Part shown: in pieces, positions 1 through 7,361 of the stretch
Layout of the letters: every line of letters begins with the position of its first letter
Numbering within the stretch: position 1 is the first letter of the stretch
NCBI GenBank assembly: GCA_049610385.1
Contig: JBMYZL010000033.1
Coordinates: 1-16,522, forward strand
DNA length: 16,522 nt
Direction: 5' to 3'
Source: JBMYZL01 sp049610385
GTDB taxonomy: Bacteria; Bacteroidota; Bacteroidia; Flavobacteriales_D; Sanyastnellaceae
The notes under the pieces: generated by a model
What the model saw: only the letters and a program-made list of their open reading frames with translations
Database searches by the model: none
Told to the model about the DNA's origin: nothing
Translations under genes and position numbers: made by a program

Positions 1-4
1 GCTG

Positions 5-79
5 TCGGGGCGGCAGGATTCGAACCTGCGATCTCCTGGTCCCAAACCAGGCGCCTTAACCGGGCTGGGCCACGCCCCG
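5..79 (-). tRNA. tRNA-Pro (anticodon TGG)
   Basis: A complete 75-nt cloverleaf can be folded on the minus strand. The 7-bp acceptor stem pairs 73-79 with 6-12, with an A discriminator at position 5. The anticodon loop reads TTTGGGA between CCTGG and CCAGG arms, giving anticodon TGG for proline. The T arm carries the canonical GGTTCGAATCC. The CCA end is not encoded: the next template bases read CAG, so it would be added by nucleotidyltransferase. The gene lies divergent to fhs and has its own consensus promoter just upstream. Confidence 0.96.
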
Positions 80-93
80 CCGACAAGCGGGGG

Positions 94-123
94 CAAAGAT
101 AGTTTGTTTTGTATGAACTCCAA
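94..123 (-). promoter_or_regulatory. Bacteroidota-type promoter of tRNA-Pro
   Basis: On the minus strand a TTG (123-121) is followed after exactly 19 bases by TATCTTTG (101-94), an exact match to TAnnTTTG. This is the known -33/-7 promoter architecture of the Bacteroidota primary sigma factor. The -7 box ends 14 bases before the first tRNA base, leaving room for a very short leader. It is the only site in the window where both boxes match at standard spacing. Confidence 0.8.
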
Positions 124-183
124 CTATTTGTCCCAAGGTTTGTCGCGTGCTGGAGAACACCCATTTCGGAGATTGAAAACTTG

Positions 184-1878
184 ATGAACCCCTTACCTTC
201 GCTCCCCATGACCGACATTGAAATTGCGCGCAAAGCCGTCCCGTTGGAGTTGGCTGATTTGGCCCAAAAACTGGGAATCCATCCTCAAGAGATGCTTCCA
301 TATGGCCGAAACAAGGCCAAACTCCCACTTCACCTGCTGGATGAACATCGCGTGAAGCAAGCCCATTTGATTTTGGTGACAGCCCTTTCCCCAACTCCTG
401 CCGGCGAGGGCAAAACAACCACTTCGGTCGGGTTGACCGACGGTTTGGCCAAAATCGGCAAACGCGCCGTTGCAGCCTTGCGGGAACCCTCCTTGGGTCC
501 GGTGTTCGGCATCAAAGGTGGAGCCGCAGGTGGCGGACACGCCCAAGTGATCCCGATGGAAGACATCAACCTCCATTTCACTGGGGATTTCTCGGCTGTT
601 GAGAAGGCGAACAACCTCCTGGCCGCCATGATTGACAATGACATCCAACGCCGCGACGGGGGCGTCGGACTCGATCCGCGAACCGTGCTGTGGAAACGGG
701 TCATGGACATGAATGATCGGTCCCTCCGGAACATCATCACGGGTGGTGGCGGCCGAAATGGTGGTGTGCTTCGAGAGACTGGCTTCAACATCACAGCAGC
801 TTCTGAAATCATGGCCATTCTGTGCATGGCCAGCAGCGAGGCCGATTTCAAAGAACGATTGGGGCGAATTTTCATCGGAACGCGTCGCGCAGATCGTTCC
901 CCAGTTTTCGCCTCCGAAATTGGTGCTGTCGACGCCATGGCCATCTTGATGCGAGAAGCGCTCATGCCCAATCTCGTTCAAACCCTGGAAGGCAATCCGG
1001 CCATCTTGCATGGCGGTCCATTCGCGAACATTGCCCAAGGCACAAACAGCCTGTTGGCCACAAAAATGGCCATGACCCATGCAGATTGGGTGGTAACAGA
1101 AGCGGGATTCGGCGCTGATTTGGGTGCTGAAAAGTTCTTGAATCTCAAGTGCCGTGCGGGTGGCATCTCCCCGAAAGCCGCGGTGGTCGTCGCCACAGTG
1201 AGGGCCTTGAAATACCATGGCGGCGTCAGTTTGAAACACTTGGGAATTCCCCAGCCAGACGCGGTCAAAAAAGGCTTGGTCAACCTCCAGAAACACGTCG
1301 AAAACATGCGGGATTTCGGTTTGCCCGTTGTTGTCGCCATCAACGCTTTTGCCGGAGATTCGGATGCGGAGATGCAAGAAATTGAATCGGCTTGCCGGGA
1401 TTGGGGTGTGCCAGTCGAACGCAGTGAAGGTTGGTCTCGCGGGGGGGAAGGATGCATGGCTTTGGCGAAGGCCGTGGTCAAAGCCGCAGAAAGCCAATCT
1501 TCGGTTTTGAAGCACACCTATGAATTGGCTGACGATTTGGAAACCAAAATTCAGGCCATCGCCACTGGCATTTACGGGGCCGATGGCGTGAATTTCACGA
1601 ACGAAGCCCGAACTGCCCTCCGTAGCATCCAGGCGGCCGGTTTGGCCCACTTGCCCATTTGCATGGCCAAAACCCAAAAAAGCCTCAGTGACAATGACCA
1701 ATTGATCGGACGTCCAACCGGTTTTGACATCACCGTTCGGGATTTTGAAGTGGCCGCAGGTGCTGGCTTCATTGTTCCATTGACCGGCTCCATGATGCGC
1801 ATGCCAGGTCTACCTGCCACACCAGCCGCCGTGCACATGAGACTGGACAATGAAGGCATCATCCACGGGCTGAGTTAA
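184..1878 (+). CDS. fhs: Formate--tetrahydrofolate ligase
   Basis: Cytoplasmic enzyme joining formate to tetrahydrofolate with ATP to give 10-formyl-THF, which feeds purine synthesis and one-carbon metabolism. The product is 564 residues, close to the family's usual 555-560. It opens with the family signature TDIEIARKA and has the ATP-binding loop TPAGEGKTTT at about residues 71-80. EPSLGPVFGIKGGAAGGG follows, then MNDRSLRNI and TGGGGRNGG. The C-terminus carries the hallmark GAGFIVPLTGSMMRMPGLP. The frame stays open upstream to 109, but the family alignment begins only at TDIEIA. I chose the ATG at 184 because it has the A-rich upstream context usual in Bacteroidota. The ATG at 208 would give 556 residues and is a real alternative. 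No folD or other folate gene adjoins it. The gene looks complete. Confidence 0.96.
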   Translation: MNPLPSLPMTDIEIARKAVPLELADLAQKLGIHPQEMLPYGRNKAKLPLHLLDEHRVKQAHLILVTALSPTPAGEGKTTTSVGLTDGLAKIGKRAVAALREPSLGPVFGIKGGAAGGGHAQVIPMEDINLHFTGDFSAVEKANNLLAAMIDNDIQRRDGGVGLDPRTVLWKRVMDMNDRSLRNIITGGGGRNGGVLRETGFNITAASEIMAILCMASSEADFKERLGRIFIGTRRADRSPVFASEIGAVDAMAILMREALMPNLVQTLEGNPAILHGGPFANIAQGTNSLLATKMAMTHADWVVTEAGFGADLGAEKFLNLKCRAGGISPKAAVVVATVRALKYHGGVSLKHLGIPQPDAVKKGLVNLQKHVENMRDFGLPVVVAINAFAGDSDAEMQEIESACRDWGVPVERSEGWSRGGEGCMALAKAVVKAAESQSSVLKHTYELADDLETKIQAIATGIYGADGVNFTNEARTALRSIQAAGLAHLPICMAKTQKSLSDNDQLIGRPTGFDITVRDFEVAAGAGFIVPLTGSMMRMPGLPATPAAVHMRLDNEGIIHGLS

Positions 1879-2055
1879 TCCGGCAGAAAATATCGAGTTC
1901 CATTCCATCCATGACCGTCTGCCACAGTTGGTCAAGTTGCCATCGACCGTTGCAGGTCGGAACATGAACAAATGCCAGGCATCTCATGGGCTTGACAGAT
2001 GACAAATTGCCAAAAGCGACGCGCACGAGAAGAGCCAAATAGGTCAAGGATTGGC

Positions 2056-2097
2056 AAAACGAAAACCGCCGGGGACTGTTGTGCAATCCCCGGCGGT
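2056..2097 (-). terminator. Rho-independent terminator of the 2126-3250 gene
   Basis: An 11-bp perfect stem pairs 2065-2075 with 2087-2097 around an 11-base loop and is rich in GC (CCGCCGGGGA arm). Read on the minus strand it is followed by TTTTCGTTTT (2065-2056), as expected for intrinsic termination of the minus-strand gene ending at 2126. On the plus strand the following bases have only one short T run, so termination of fhs here is possible but less convincing. The remaining bases between fhs and this hairpin show no gene. Confidence 0.85.
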
Positions 2098-2125
2098 CAT
2101 CCATCTTTTCAAATGGGCTTGATCC

Positions 2126-3250
2126 TCATTCGCAAGCGTTGCCGAATTGGGTCAAGAAAACAAGAAGATCTGTCGCAGACACCATTCCATCCGCATTGAT
2201 GTCTGCAGCGCATCCCGTCGCAGAGGTCGCCTCAGGAACGCATGATTCGCTTGCGGCATCCCAGACTGTTCCTTCCCCACATGCATCTTGAAGATCACCT
2301 TCACAGCTGCACGTTTCAGCATTCCAAACAGAAGAAGACCCGCACAAGGCTGCGGCATCCGAACTGATGCAACTTCCGTCATCCGTGTTCGCGTTCTCAT
2401 CATAGTTGCAAGCGCTTTCATCCGTACAACCCAAAACCGCCATGAAACAGGTCGCACTGCACTCACCAGCGCAATACGCCACAGAAGTGTCCGAATCACC
2501 CACGTTCACCACATAGTTGACATTGGATCCTGGAGCTGCTGCTGGGTTGTTGGAACATTCTACACCCGCATAGATGATGGAACCCCATCCGGACCAGCCG
2601 TCTCCTGCTCCTGTACCTGCGATTACAAATTCGAACGTTTCACCCGCCTCGAAGAGCGCGCTTCCGGTCCAAATCCCGTCCATGTCGGCGTCGAACAGTT
2701 CAATTCCCCATGCACCCCATCCGTTCCATGAACCGTTGATGACAATGTTGGAGTAATCAGCATTCGGCAATCCCGATGTCGTCATGTCGATTGCGAAATC
2801 CACATTGACAAAAACCGTCTCTTCAACTTCATCGCAAGAACCGCATGTGCCGTAGACATCATTTGCTGTGGTTCCTACATCCATCAATCGGTTTGCATAG
2901 CCTGCAAAATCTGTAACGGGTGCACAATCCGCACCATTCTGCATGTCATCTACAAGATCTTCTTGGTGAGTCCAGTTGTCCACCATGTACTTGTATTCAA
3001 CTTGCCCAGGAGGCAACATCAATGTGATGCTGTAAGTGCCATCACCGTCCTCGTCAGACAAGGTGTTGAAGTCTTCAGCTCCACACCAGCCGCACCAAGG
3101 GCCTGTGATGTGGACTGTAGAAAATGGAACGGGAGCACAAGTCATGTCCACATTGAAATCCGTGGCTACGTCCTGCGCCACCATGCCCAAAGGCAGAGAA
3201 AGAACGGTCAAAGCAGCCAATACTTTCGAAGGAAAAGAAGCGAGTTTCAT
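2126..3250 (-). CDS. Secreted modular protein: two binding-like domains, Cys-rich modules, dockerin-like end
   Basis: Predicted exported protein of 374 residues with no recognisable catalytic domain. Residues 1-26 form a signal peptide ending LGMVAQ. Two related beta-sandwich-like modules follow, about 30-137 and 148-262. Each opens with the same motif (DFNVDMT, DFAIDMT) and contains a Trp-rich stretch (PWCGWCG, GSWNGWG) and an acidic turn (DEDGDGTY, DADMDGIW). This resembles the starch-binding or AMPK-glycogen-binding fold. Residues 274-294 form a Cys/Asp repeat (GCTDESACNYD, then DDGSC) that I recall from marine Flavobacteriales proteins. Two CGxxxxWxxxxxxC units come next (about 303-338). 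The end, 350-370, is one EF-hand/dockerin-like half: Asp350, Asn352, Asp354, Gly355, Ser358 and Asp361, then DLLVFLTQFG. No T9SS sorting domain is visible. Carbohydrate binding is inferred; a role in storage, adhesion or glycan capture is equally possible. Confidence 0.85.
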   Translation of the reverse strand: MKLASFPSKVLAALTVLSLPLGMVAQDVATDFNVDMTCAPVPFSTVHITGPWCGWCGAEDFNTLSDEDGDGTYSITLMLPPGQVEYKYMVDNWTHQEDLVDDMQNGADCAPVTDFAGYANRLMDVGTTANDVYGTCGSCDEVEETVFVNVDFAIDMTTSGLPNADYSNIVINGSWNGWGAWGIELFDADMDGIWTGSALFEAGETFEFVIAGTGAGDGWSGWGSIIYAGVECSNNPAAAPGSNVNYVVNVGDSDTSVAYCAGECSATCFMAVLGCTDESACNYDENANTDDGSCISSDAAALCGSSSVWNAETCSCEGDLQDACGEGTVWDAASESCVPEATSATGCAADINADGMVSATDLLVFLTQFGNACE

Positions 3251-3554
3251 CGATAATTAATTGTGTTTGAACATCAAAATACGACTGAATGTCCATATGA
3301 TTTCGACGAAATATCACTACTGAGACACAAAAGTGCAAAGAAAAGCGCCCAAAGTGCGATTTTAGGGTGTCAACAGGACACGAAAACAACATTTGTGCAG
3401 TAATTGAGCAGGTTCATTTGCTGAAATTCCTCAAAACTTGGTCCTTCAAATTGGAATGGCGCCCCTCCTTCGGTTCTCATTTGGCTTGGGTCGACTTGCC
3501 CCCTTCTGTCCTTGAACGCTTCGCCATTAAATTGCGTGATCAAAATGCTTGAAA
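3251..3554. other. Divergent intergenic region
   Basis: About 300 bases separate two divergent genes for secreted proteins and must contain both promoters. No exact TAnnTTTG with a properly spaced TTG was found in either direction. Partial -7 matches are TAAATTGC at 3528-3535 on the plus strand and GTATTTTG upstream of the minus-strand gene. A short GTGTC/GACAC inverted repeat lies at 3367-3381. A GTG-initiated 61-codon reading frame at 3367-3552 stops two bases before the ATG at 3555. Nothing in its composition or sequence supports it as a gene. Confidence 0.5.
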
Positions 3555-4865
3555 ATGATCCGCAAAACACCTCTTTTTTCATTTGTTTTTCTGCTGGTTG
3601 CTGGTTTAACTGCTTATGCCCAGACCCCACTTCCGTTTACTTTCGAAACCACCCCAGACTCTGCGGATTTTGTGAATTTTGATGGCGGAACTGGCTCTGT
3701 GGTTGACAATCCGATTGTCAATGATAACAACCCCAGTTCGCGCGTAGGACAAATCGTTCGAGATGGTGGTGAAATTTGGGCTGGGAGCAAAATCTTGCTT
3801 CCAGAACCCCTCGATTTGGCCAATTTAGGCGGTTTTCGGATGAAGGTGCTGTCACCCATTGGCGGCATCATCGCCAAACTCAAGCTCGAAGGTCCGGGCG
3901 CAGCCATTGAACAAGACATGGTGGTGCAAAACCCCAGCGAGTGGACTGAACTGGAGTACAATTTTGCTGGGCAACCTTCAGGCGTATTCAACGAGGTCGT
4001 TTTCATGTTTGACTTCGGGAACCTCGGAAATGGGACCGATTTCTCGACGTTTTATTTCGACGATGTCGAAAATTTTGATTGGACAGGAGGATTGGACCCG
4101 ATTGATCTGCCCATCACGTTCGAGTCACCTGATGTCTTTTATGGCATGTCAGATTTCGGAGGCAACACTTCGGAACTCACAGAGTGGCCGACAGGAGGTC
4201 ATGTCATGAAAGTGATCAAACCCGATGGGGCCGCGACTTGGTCGGGGACGACGATGTCCATGCCAGATGGTTTGGCTTCTGCCATCCCTTTGCAGCCGCA
4301 AGCCAGCAAGATTTACGTCCACACTTATTCTCCCGTAGCCGGCCTGCCCATTCGGTTAAAGGCAGAAGATGCACAAGACCCCACACACTCCGTGGAAACC
4401 GACGCTTTCAGCACCGTAGCCAATGCCTGGGAAATACTCGAGTTCGATTTTAACAATGAATCCATCGGAACGGCCGTGTTGAACCCCGACTTCACATTCA
4501 ACATGCTTTCCATTTTCTTCAATTTCGGTACCGAAGGAAGCGAAGTCGGGGAGCAAGTGTATTATTTCGACAATGTCTCTTTCATGGAGCCCATTGCATC
4601 CGATGTTGTGGAATTCGGCACCCGTGCGCTCGCACTTCAAGCCACTCCGAACCCCACCCGTGGGGCATGGGTTTTATCGAGTCAGCTCCCCATTGAACAA
4701 TGGACACTCCATGATGCGTTTGGGAAGCTTGTGCAGTCGGAAAGACAAATGGCACAACACCTTTTCGAAGTGGATTCGAACCACTTAAACCCTGGCGTTT
4801 ATGTCTGGACAGGTCGAACTGCTCGCGGTTTGACTGCTTCCATTCGTCTGGTCAAACTGAACTGA
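3555..4865 (+). CDS. T9SS-exported protein with duplicated carbohydrate-binding-like domains
   Basis: Predicted cell-surface or released protein of 436 residues with no recognisable enzyme domain. Residues 1-23 are a signal peptide ending LTAYAQ. Two homologous modules follow, about 25-175 and 184-345. Both begin LPxTFE, share W(A/S)G near a Pro-Leu segment, a SPxxGxxxxLKxE strand, a W-x2-LE(Y/F)xF strand and an FNFG/FDFG turn, and end YFDDV or YFDNV. I recognise this layout from non-catalytic modules attached to Bacteroidota glycan-degrading enzymes, so glycan binding is likely but inferred. Residues 360-436 form a type A T9SS sorting domain: TPNPTRG, then DAFGKLV, then LNPGVYVW and a basic end. 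The start is the ATG at 3555. A TTG two codons upstream is possible. Confidence 0.85.
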   Translation: MIRKTPLFSFVFLLVAGLTAYAQTPLPFTFETTPDSADFVNFDGGTGSVVDNPIVNDNNPSSRVGQIVRDGGEIWAGSKILLPEPLDLANLGGFRMKVLSPIGGIIAKLKLEGPGAAIEQDMVVQNPSEWTELEYNFAGQPSGVFNEVVFMFDFGNLGNGTDFSTFYFDDVENFDWTGGLDPIDLPITFESPDVFYGMSDFGGNTSELTEWPTGGHVMKVIKPDGAATWSGTTMSMPDGLASAIPLQPQASKIYVHTYSPVAGLPIRLKAEDAQDPTHSVETDAFSTVANAWEILEFDFNNESIGTAVLNPDFTFNMLSIFFNFGTEGSEVGEQVYYFDNVSFMEPIASDVVEFGTRALALQATPNPTRGAWVLSSQLPIEQWTLHDAFGKLVQSERQMAQHLFEVDSNHLNPGVYVWTGRTARGLTASIRLVKLN

Positions 4866-5001
4866 CTTTTCCATTCATCCCGCTTTTCAGGTGGATTGGT
4901 GACCCAAGTCCTCCTTTTGCCTGAAAGAATTTGCGAACTTCGCCGTCCCCTCCTCCGTTTTGGATGAGGACCCAAAGCGAAATTTCAAACGATTCCATCA
5001 C

Positions 5002-7245
5002 ATGTCCAACGAAAACCATCAGGGAACGCCTTCGTACGCCATGAACTCAAGTGGCGAGGCCAAATGTCCATTCTCCGGCAGCCAAATGAACCACGCGGCT
5101 GGACGGGGTCCACGCAACCAGGATTGGTGGCCCAATGCGCTCAACTTGTCCATTTTGCGTCAACACTCCGAGCTGTCAGATCCCATGGATCCTGATTTTA
5201 ATTATGCCGAAGCCTTCCAAGCCCTCGACCTCCAGTCGGTCAAAACGGACATCGTCGAGGTCATGAAGACGTCGCAAGATTGGTGGCCTGCGGACTACGG
5301 ACATTACGGCCCCTTCTTCATTCGAATGGCCTGGCACAGCGCCGGAACCTACCGCATTGCCGATGGCCGAGGAGGAGCGGGCGCAGGTCAACAGCGATTT
5401 GCCCCCCTCAACAGCTGGCCTGACAACGCCAACCTGGACAAGGCTCGACTCTTGTTGTGGCCGATCAAGCAGAAGTATGGAAAAAGTCTGTCATGGGCCG
5501 ACTTGATGATTCTTGCCGGCAATTGTGCCTTGGAAGACATGGGGTTCAAAACTTTCGGCTTCGGTGGTGGGCGCGTTGACGTTTGGGAGCCTGAGGAGGA
5601 CATCTATTGGGGACCTGAGGGAGAGTGGCTCGCAGACAAGCGCTACACAGGAGATCGGGATTTGGAAAATCCGCTGGCTGCAGTCCAAATGGGCCTCATC
5701 TATGTCAACCCGGAAGGCCCCAATGGGAATCCTGACCCGCTGGCGGCTGCTCGTGACATCCGCGAGACCTTTGGCCGCATGGCCATGAATGACGAAGAAA
5801 CTGTGGCTTTGATTGCGGGGGGACACACGTTTGGAAAGACCCATGGCGCGGCCGATCCTGAACAATACGTGGGGCCAGAGCCTGCAGGCGCGACCTTGGC
5901 TGAACAGAGCACAGGTTGGAAGAACACATTCGGACCCGGTCACGGTGAACATACCATCACATCAGGCCTCGAAGGTGCTTGGACCACAACGCCCATTCAG
6001 TGGAGCAACAATTATTTTGAGAACCTTTTTGGTTTTGAATGGGAATTGACCAAAAGTCCGGCGGGTGCCCAACAATGGCGACCCAAAGGAGGTGCTGCCG
6101 CAGATGCGGTTCCCGATGCACACAATTCCGAAAAGCGCCACGCACCCATGATGTTGACCACTGACTTGGCCTTGCGTTTTGACCCCGCATACGAGAAAAT
6201 ATCACGCCATTTTCATGAGAATCCATCTGCGTTTGCAGATGCATTTGCACGGGCTTGGTTCAAGTTGACTCACCGGGACATGGGGCCACGCAATCTCTAC
6301 CTAGGAGAAGAGGTTCCCGCAGAAGAGTTGATTTGGCAAGATCCAGTGCCTGCTGTCGACCATGCATTGGTGGATGCGAACGATGTGGCCAAACTCAAGT
6401 CCGAAATTCTGGCCGCAGGCCTCACGGTGTCGCAATTGGCTGGTGCCGCTTGGGCCTCAGCCTCAACCTTCCGTGGCTCCGACAAGCGCGGCGGTGCGAA
6501 TGGCGGTCGCGTTCGTTTGGCACCACAACGCTATTGGGAGGCCAACAACCCACAGGAATTGGGCCATGTGCTCGATCGATTAGAGACCATTCAAGAAGTA
6601 TTCAACGGAAGTGCGGCAGGTGGAAAGAAGATTTCCATGGCCGATTTGATTGTTCTCGGCGGCTGCGCCGCTGTCGAATCTGCAGCAAAAGCGGCAGGTT
6701 ATGATGTGGAGGTGCCGTTCACCGCAGGTCGGACAGATGCCTCTGCAGACCAAACAGACATCGACTCCTTCGCCGTTTTGGAACCCCAAGCGGACGGGTT
6801 TCGGAATTACAGCAAGAAACGTTACAGCGTCACGGCCGAAGAAATGCTGGTGGACAAGGCCCAGCTGTTGACTTTGACGGCACCGGAAATGACCGTGTTG
6901 CTCGGTGGCATGCGCGCCTTGAATGCCAATACAGGCGGCTCAACATTGGGGGTGTTCACAAACCGCCCGGGAATTTTGAGCAACGACTTTTTCGTGAATC
7001 TCTTGGACTTGGAGACACAATGGTCGGCCACAGATGAACATGAAAATGCGTTTGAAGGCCGGGACCGCAAAACCGGTGACGTGAAATGGACGGGGTCCAG
7101 AGTGGACTTGATCTTCGGCTCCAACTCAGAGTTGCGCGCCATCGCAGAAGTCTACGCGTGCAGCGACGGTGAGGGCAAATTTGTTCGCGATTTTGTCAAA
7201 GCTTGGAACAAGGTCATGAACCTCGATCGCTTCGATGTGAAGTGA
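5002..7245 (+). CDS. katG: Catalase-peroxidase KatG
   Basis: Bifunctional haem enzyme that breaks down hydrogen peroxide (catalase) and oxidises small substrates (peroxidase). The product of 747 residues matches the usual length of the duplicated class I peroxidase fold. The active N-terminal half has distal Arg108, Trp111 and His112 (RMAWHSAGTYR) and proximal His275 in GGHTFGKTHG. It also has the residues of the Trp-Tyr-Met adduct: Trp111, Tyr234 in GLIYVNPEGP and Met260 in GRMAMND. The proximal Asp lies in TDLALRFDP. The N-terminus carries KCPF, also typical. The C-terminal half retains the haem-less domain. The frame is open upstream to a TTG at 4960, but family similarity supports the ATG at 5002. 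No OxyR or Fur-type regulator adjoins it. A strong terminator follows 35 bases after the stop, so it is probably monocistronic. Confidence 0.98.
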   Translation: MSNENHQGTPSYAMNSSGEAKCPFSGSQMNHAAGRGPRNQDWWPNALNLSILRQHSELSDPMDPDFNYAEAFQALDLQSVKTDIVEVMKTSQDWWPADYGHYGPFFIRMAWHSAGTYRIADGRGGAGAGQQRFAPLNSWPDNANLDKARLLLWPIKQKYGKSLSWADLMILAGNCALEDMGFKTFGFGGGRVDVWEPEEDIYWGPEGEWLADKRYTGDRDLENPLAAVQMGLIYVNPEGPNGNPDPLAAARDIRETFGRMAMNDEETVALIAGGHTFGKTHGAADPEQYVGPEPAGATLAEQSTGWKNTFGPGHGEHTITSGLEGAWTTTPIQWSNNYFENLFGFEWELTKSPAGAQQWRPKGGAAADAVPDAHNSEKRHAPMMLTTDLALRFDPAYEKISRHFHENPSAFADAFARAWFKLTHRDMGPRNLYLGEEVPAEELIWQDPVPAVDHALVDANDVAKLKSEILAAGLTVSQLAGAAWASASTFRGSDKRGGANGGRVRLAPQRYWEANNPQELGHVLDRLETIQEVFNGSAAGGKKISMADLIVLGGCAAVESAAKAAGYDVEVPFTAGRTDASADQTDIDSFAVLEPQADGFRNYSKKRYSVTAEEMLVDKAQLLTLTAPEMTVLLGGMRALNANTGGSTLGVFTNRPGILSNDFFVNLLDLETQWSATDEHENAFEGRDRKTGDVKWTGSRVDLIFGSNSELRAIAEVYACSDGEGKFVRDFVKAWNKVMNLDRFDVK

Positions 7246-7280
7246 ATCTTCGGCTGTCGTTAGGCAGCAACCTGAATGGA

Positions 7281-7324
7281 GAAGCCCTGAAATGCCCGTT
7301 GTGCGCTTCAGGGCTTCTTGTTTT
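7281..7324 (+). terminator. Rho-independent terminator of katG
   Basis: The 11-base arm GAAGCCCTGAA (7281-7291) pairs perfectly with TTCAGGGCTTC (7307-7317) around a 15-base loop, followed by TTGTTTT. It lies between the katG stop and the next start, so it separates katG from the FISUMP gene. Confidence 0.9.
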
Positions 7325-7330
7325 CGAGCG

Positions 7331-7338
7331 TATATTTA
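7331..7338 (+). promoter_or_regulatory. Possible -7 box for the FISUMP gene
   Basis: TATATTTA matches TAnnTTTG at five of the six fixed positions and lies 23 bases before the ATG, just after the katG terminator, so a promoter is expected here. No TTG lies 17-23 bases upstream, so the assignment is tentative. Confidence 0.4.
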
Positions 7339-7361
7339 CTTTTAACTATCAAAACATCACA

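Noticed and set aside
1..130. tRNA-Pro as an attachment site for an integrated element.
   Set aside because: No integrase, no direct repeat of the tRNA 3' end in the window, and the neighbour is the housekeeping gene fhs.
193..1701. A 502-codon open frame antisense to fhs.
   Set aside because: It is a mirror of the fhs codon pattern, has low-complexity His/Phe/Gly-rich content and no domain, and fhs is beyond doubt. I treat it as a shadow frame.
3495..3514. A 16-base string (CCCCCTTCTGTCCTTG) also present near 12049, inside the SGNH gene.
   Set aside because: The second copy is coding sequence, flanks do not match, and a single 16-base coincidence in a window this size is not convincing evidence for a repeat element.
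3367..3552. A GTG-started 61-codon frame ending two bases before the T9SS protein's ATG.
   Set aside because: No start context, no recognisable sequence, and it lies where promoters for the divergent genes must be. Proximity of the stop to the ATG is probably chance.
4883..4927. Weak inverted repeat (TTTTCAGG with CCTGAAAG) between the T9SS protein gene and katG.
   Set aside because: Short stem, loop of about 28 bases and no T tract; not a credible terminator.
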